This document shows, piece by piece, positions 23,075 through 24,363 of a stretch of 24,363 bases of DNA; within the stretch, counting starts at the first letter, position 1, and every line of letters starts with the position of its first letter. Below the pieces are notes generated by a model that worked only from the letters and a program-made list of their open reading frames with translations, did no database searches and was not told the origin of the DNA. The stretch lies in the NCBI GenBank assembly GCA_008931825.1, contig QXVZ01015845.1, forward strand, positions 1 through 24,363, written 5' to 3'. A program made the position numbers and the translations under genes. The stretch is from Phallusia fumigata (lineage: Eukaryota; Chordata; Ascidiacea; Phlebobranchia; Ascidiidae).

Positions 23075-23737
23075 TTATTTGGCCTCCACAACCCTATTTT
23101 GTGACACAGGTGACTGCCGTTTCTTGCAGCCAACTGTGCACACAGTGAATGCCCACCACGAACTGATGACATACACTGCAAAAGCAATGAATCCAAATGC
23201 ACTTGCAGCTTTTCCAGAGTCAGTAATAGCTTTTTCTACCATAAAAGAGCTTCCAATAAGGTACAAGACCGAAAAGGTCACACAAATAATCAAGTCAGTC
23301 AATGGCCAGTTGAGAATATAAATTTTCTGTTGAAGATTAAAGACATATATAACAAAAATTGCAGTTGTTAAAGTTAATGTGAAAGAGCTGACAAACTGCA
23401 AAAACTGCACTGCTAGACATGAAGTGCCACATAAACCAACCATACCAACACAAATGGCAACAACAATATCCAAAACAATTTCAACAATCTTGAGAAGACC
23501 TGCAAAAATGTTATTAAAAAACTTTAGTGCAACTTTAATTACGTATGAAAAAAATATTTTCACATGCATACCAGTGAACGACTTGATGTACTGCATGTCC
23601 ATACCAAAACCAGCTACAAATCGTCTTTGATTTGGTCCCACTTCAGTGGTTTGCTCATGGGGACTTGTATCGGATATCATGGAAGCAGCCATGGCATCAA
23701 AATCTTCATCCTTGTGTTTAGGCAGATTTGGATCCAT
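23075..23737 (-). CDS. CMTM4-like MARVEL-domain protein, copy B
   Basis: Two exons, 23737-23572 and 23499-23075, give about 196 residues. The intron occupies the same position and phase as in copy A (after SFT/SLT, splitting the Gly codon). The ATG at 23737 aligns with copy A's MDPN; an in-frame ATG seven codons upstream (23758) is possible. The tail reads SMISDTSPHEQTTE, so the PYQPTTE motif kept in copy A has decayed here. Four helices follow, with ILNWPLTDLIIC before the third. The C-terminus (KKRQSPVSQNRVVEAK) is shorter than copy A's and lacks its acidic end. Membrane helices and the GKAASAFGF motif are strongly conserved between the copies. Confidence 0.85.
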   Translation of the reverse strand: MDPNLPKHKDEDFDAMAASMISDTSPHEQTTEVGPNQRRFVAGFGMDMQYIKSFTGMHVKIFFSYVIKVALKFFNNIFAGLLKIVEIVLDIVVAICVGMVGLCGTSCLAVQFLQFVSSFTLTLTTAIFVIYVFNLQQKIYILNWPLTDLIICVTFSVLYLIGSSFMVEKAITDSGKAASAFGFIAFAVYVISSWWAFTVCTVGCKKRQSPVSQNRVVEAK

Positions 23738-24363
23738 TATTAAGATTTGCAAAAACATTTGCTGATCATAAATTTTGATGATCCTGCATATTTTATTGCA
23801 GCTCTTTTATACCTAAACATTGTTAACAAGCAAATGGTGGGACCTGATGGTTTATGACTACATTGCCTGGGTTAGTCAAAAGTGTTTCCAAACAATATTT
23901 TTCACTCTGATCTTAAGGGTCTAAAAATGTCATTTTGTCAATTTTCAGACACTCAAAGTCAACCACTGTCTATACAAGTCGAGAAATACTGTATATGTCA
24001 GTGGTTCCCCCACATTTTGGCTACTACGTTATTTTATGAAAAAAGCTGGTCTGGAAAGTTGTACTTTTGGTATCTCCAAAAGTCCCAACGCGTAGCTTAA
24101 GAGAAAGATACGGACGTCGCACTTCGATTTTGCAGGAAAAGGTTTGGAACCTGTTCTACCCAACAGAATAAGACACTTATAATGAACATTTTAGTTAAAA
24201 AAGTTGAAATTCCTCAACTCCGAAAATTCCTCCCCGATTGGGTACCGTTGGTCTACGCCTGGACTCAGCTTTCAAGTCAATTCTCACCTGTGTGTTATGG
24301 AGTACTTCCACATGAGCATATTTCCGCATCGGCGTCAAACCATAGATAACTTACCATGGATGC
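23738..24363. other. Upstream region of CMTM-like gene B and window end
   Basis: No supported gene. The sequence cagtggttccc at 23999-24009 resembles the start of some hAT transposons, but no matching inverted end or target-site duplication lies within the window. The 72-codon plus-strand frame here has no recognisable content. Confidence 0.35.

Noticed and set aside
23999-24009. hAT-like terminus cagtggttccc
   Set aside because: No inverted partner end or target-site duplication is present within the window, so an element cannot be claimed.

Overview
This is an AT-rich eukaryotic nuclear window. Its genes are split into short exons by short GT-AG introns, many under 150 bp. The gene set (GABARAP, RNF103, CFAP206, and a CMTM/MARVEL pair resembling vertebrate CMTM4) indicates an animal with motile cilia. 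The compact genes, AT-rich spacers and a few percent difference between apparently allelic copies fit a highly polymorphic marine deuterostome. A tunicate of the Ciona type is my best guess; this is inference, because no single sequence here proves it.

Layout from left to right. Positions 1-392 hold a possible terminal exon of an unrecognised + strand gene. Positions 1482-2334 hold a complete four-exon GABARAP gene (+). It converges on a five-exon minus-strand gene (3545-5060) that resembles CCDC50 and whose 5' exons are cut off at an N. A repeat-containing spacer follows. A complete six-exon RNF103 gene, an ER-membrane RING E3 ligase, lies at 6658-9216 (-). A roughly 5 kb block (9.2-14.1 kb) is dominated by transposon-derived DNA: a hAT-type MITE with target-site duplication, a possible 2.2 kb element with CCCAGYGGGCA ends, a GGGAC-rich repeat, and duplicated segments at assembly joins. 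It also holds one very tentative short spliced ORF. A complete 14-exon CFAP206 gene, a ciliary radial-spoke protein, lies at 14159-17338 (-). A second hAT-like element follows, and then two tandem two-exon CMTM4-like genes at 19648-20326 and 23075-23737 (both -).

The genes do not form a pathway. GABARAP acts in autophagy, RNF103 in ER ubiquitination, CFAP206 in the axoneme and the CMTM proteins in membranes. The clearest local stories are the tandem CMTM4-like duplication, the miniature DNA transposons, and single N bases flanked by near-identical direct duplications. Those duplications look like unmerged overlapping contigs or haplotypes rather than biology. I did not find a convincing undescribed biological system.
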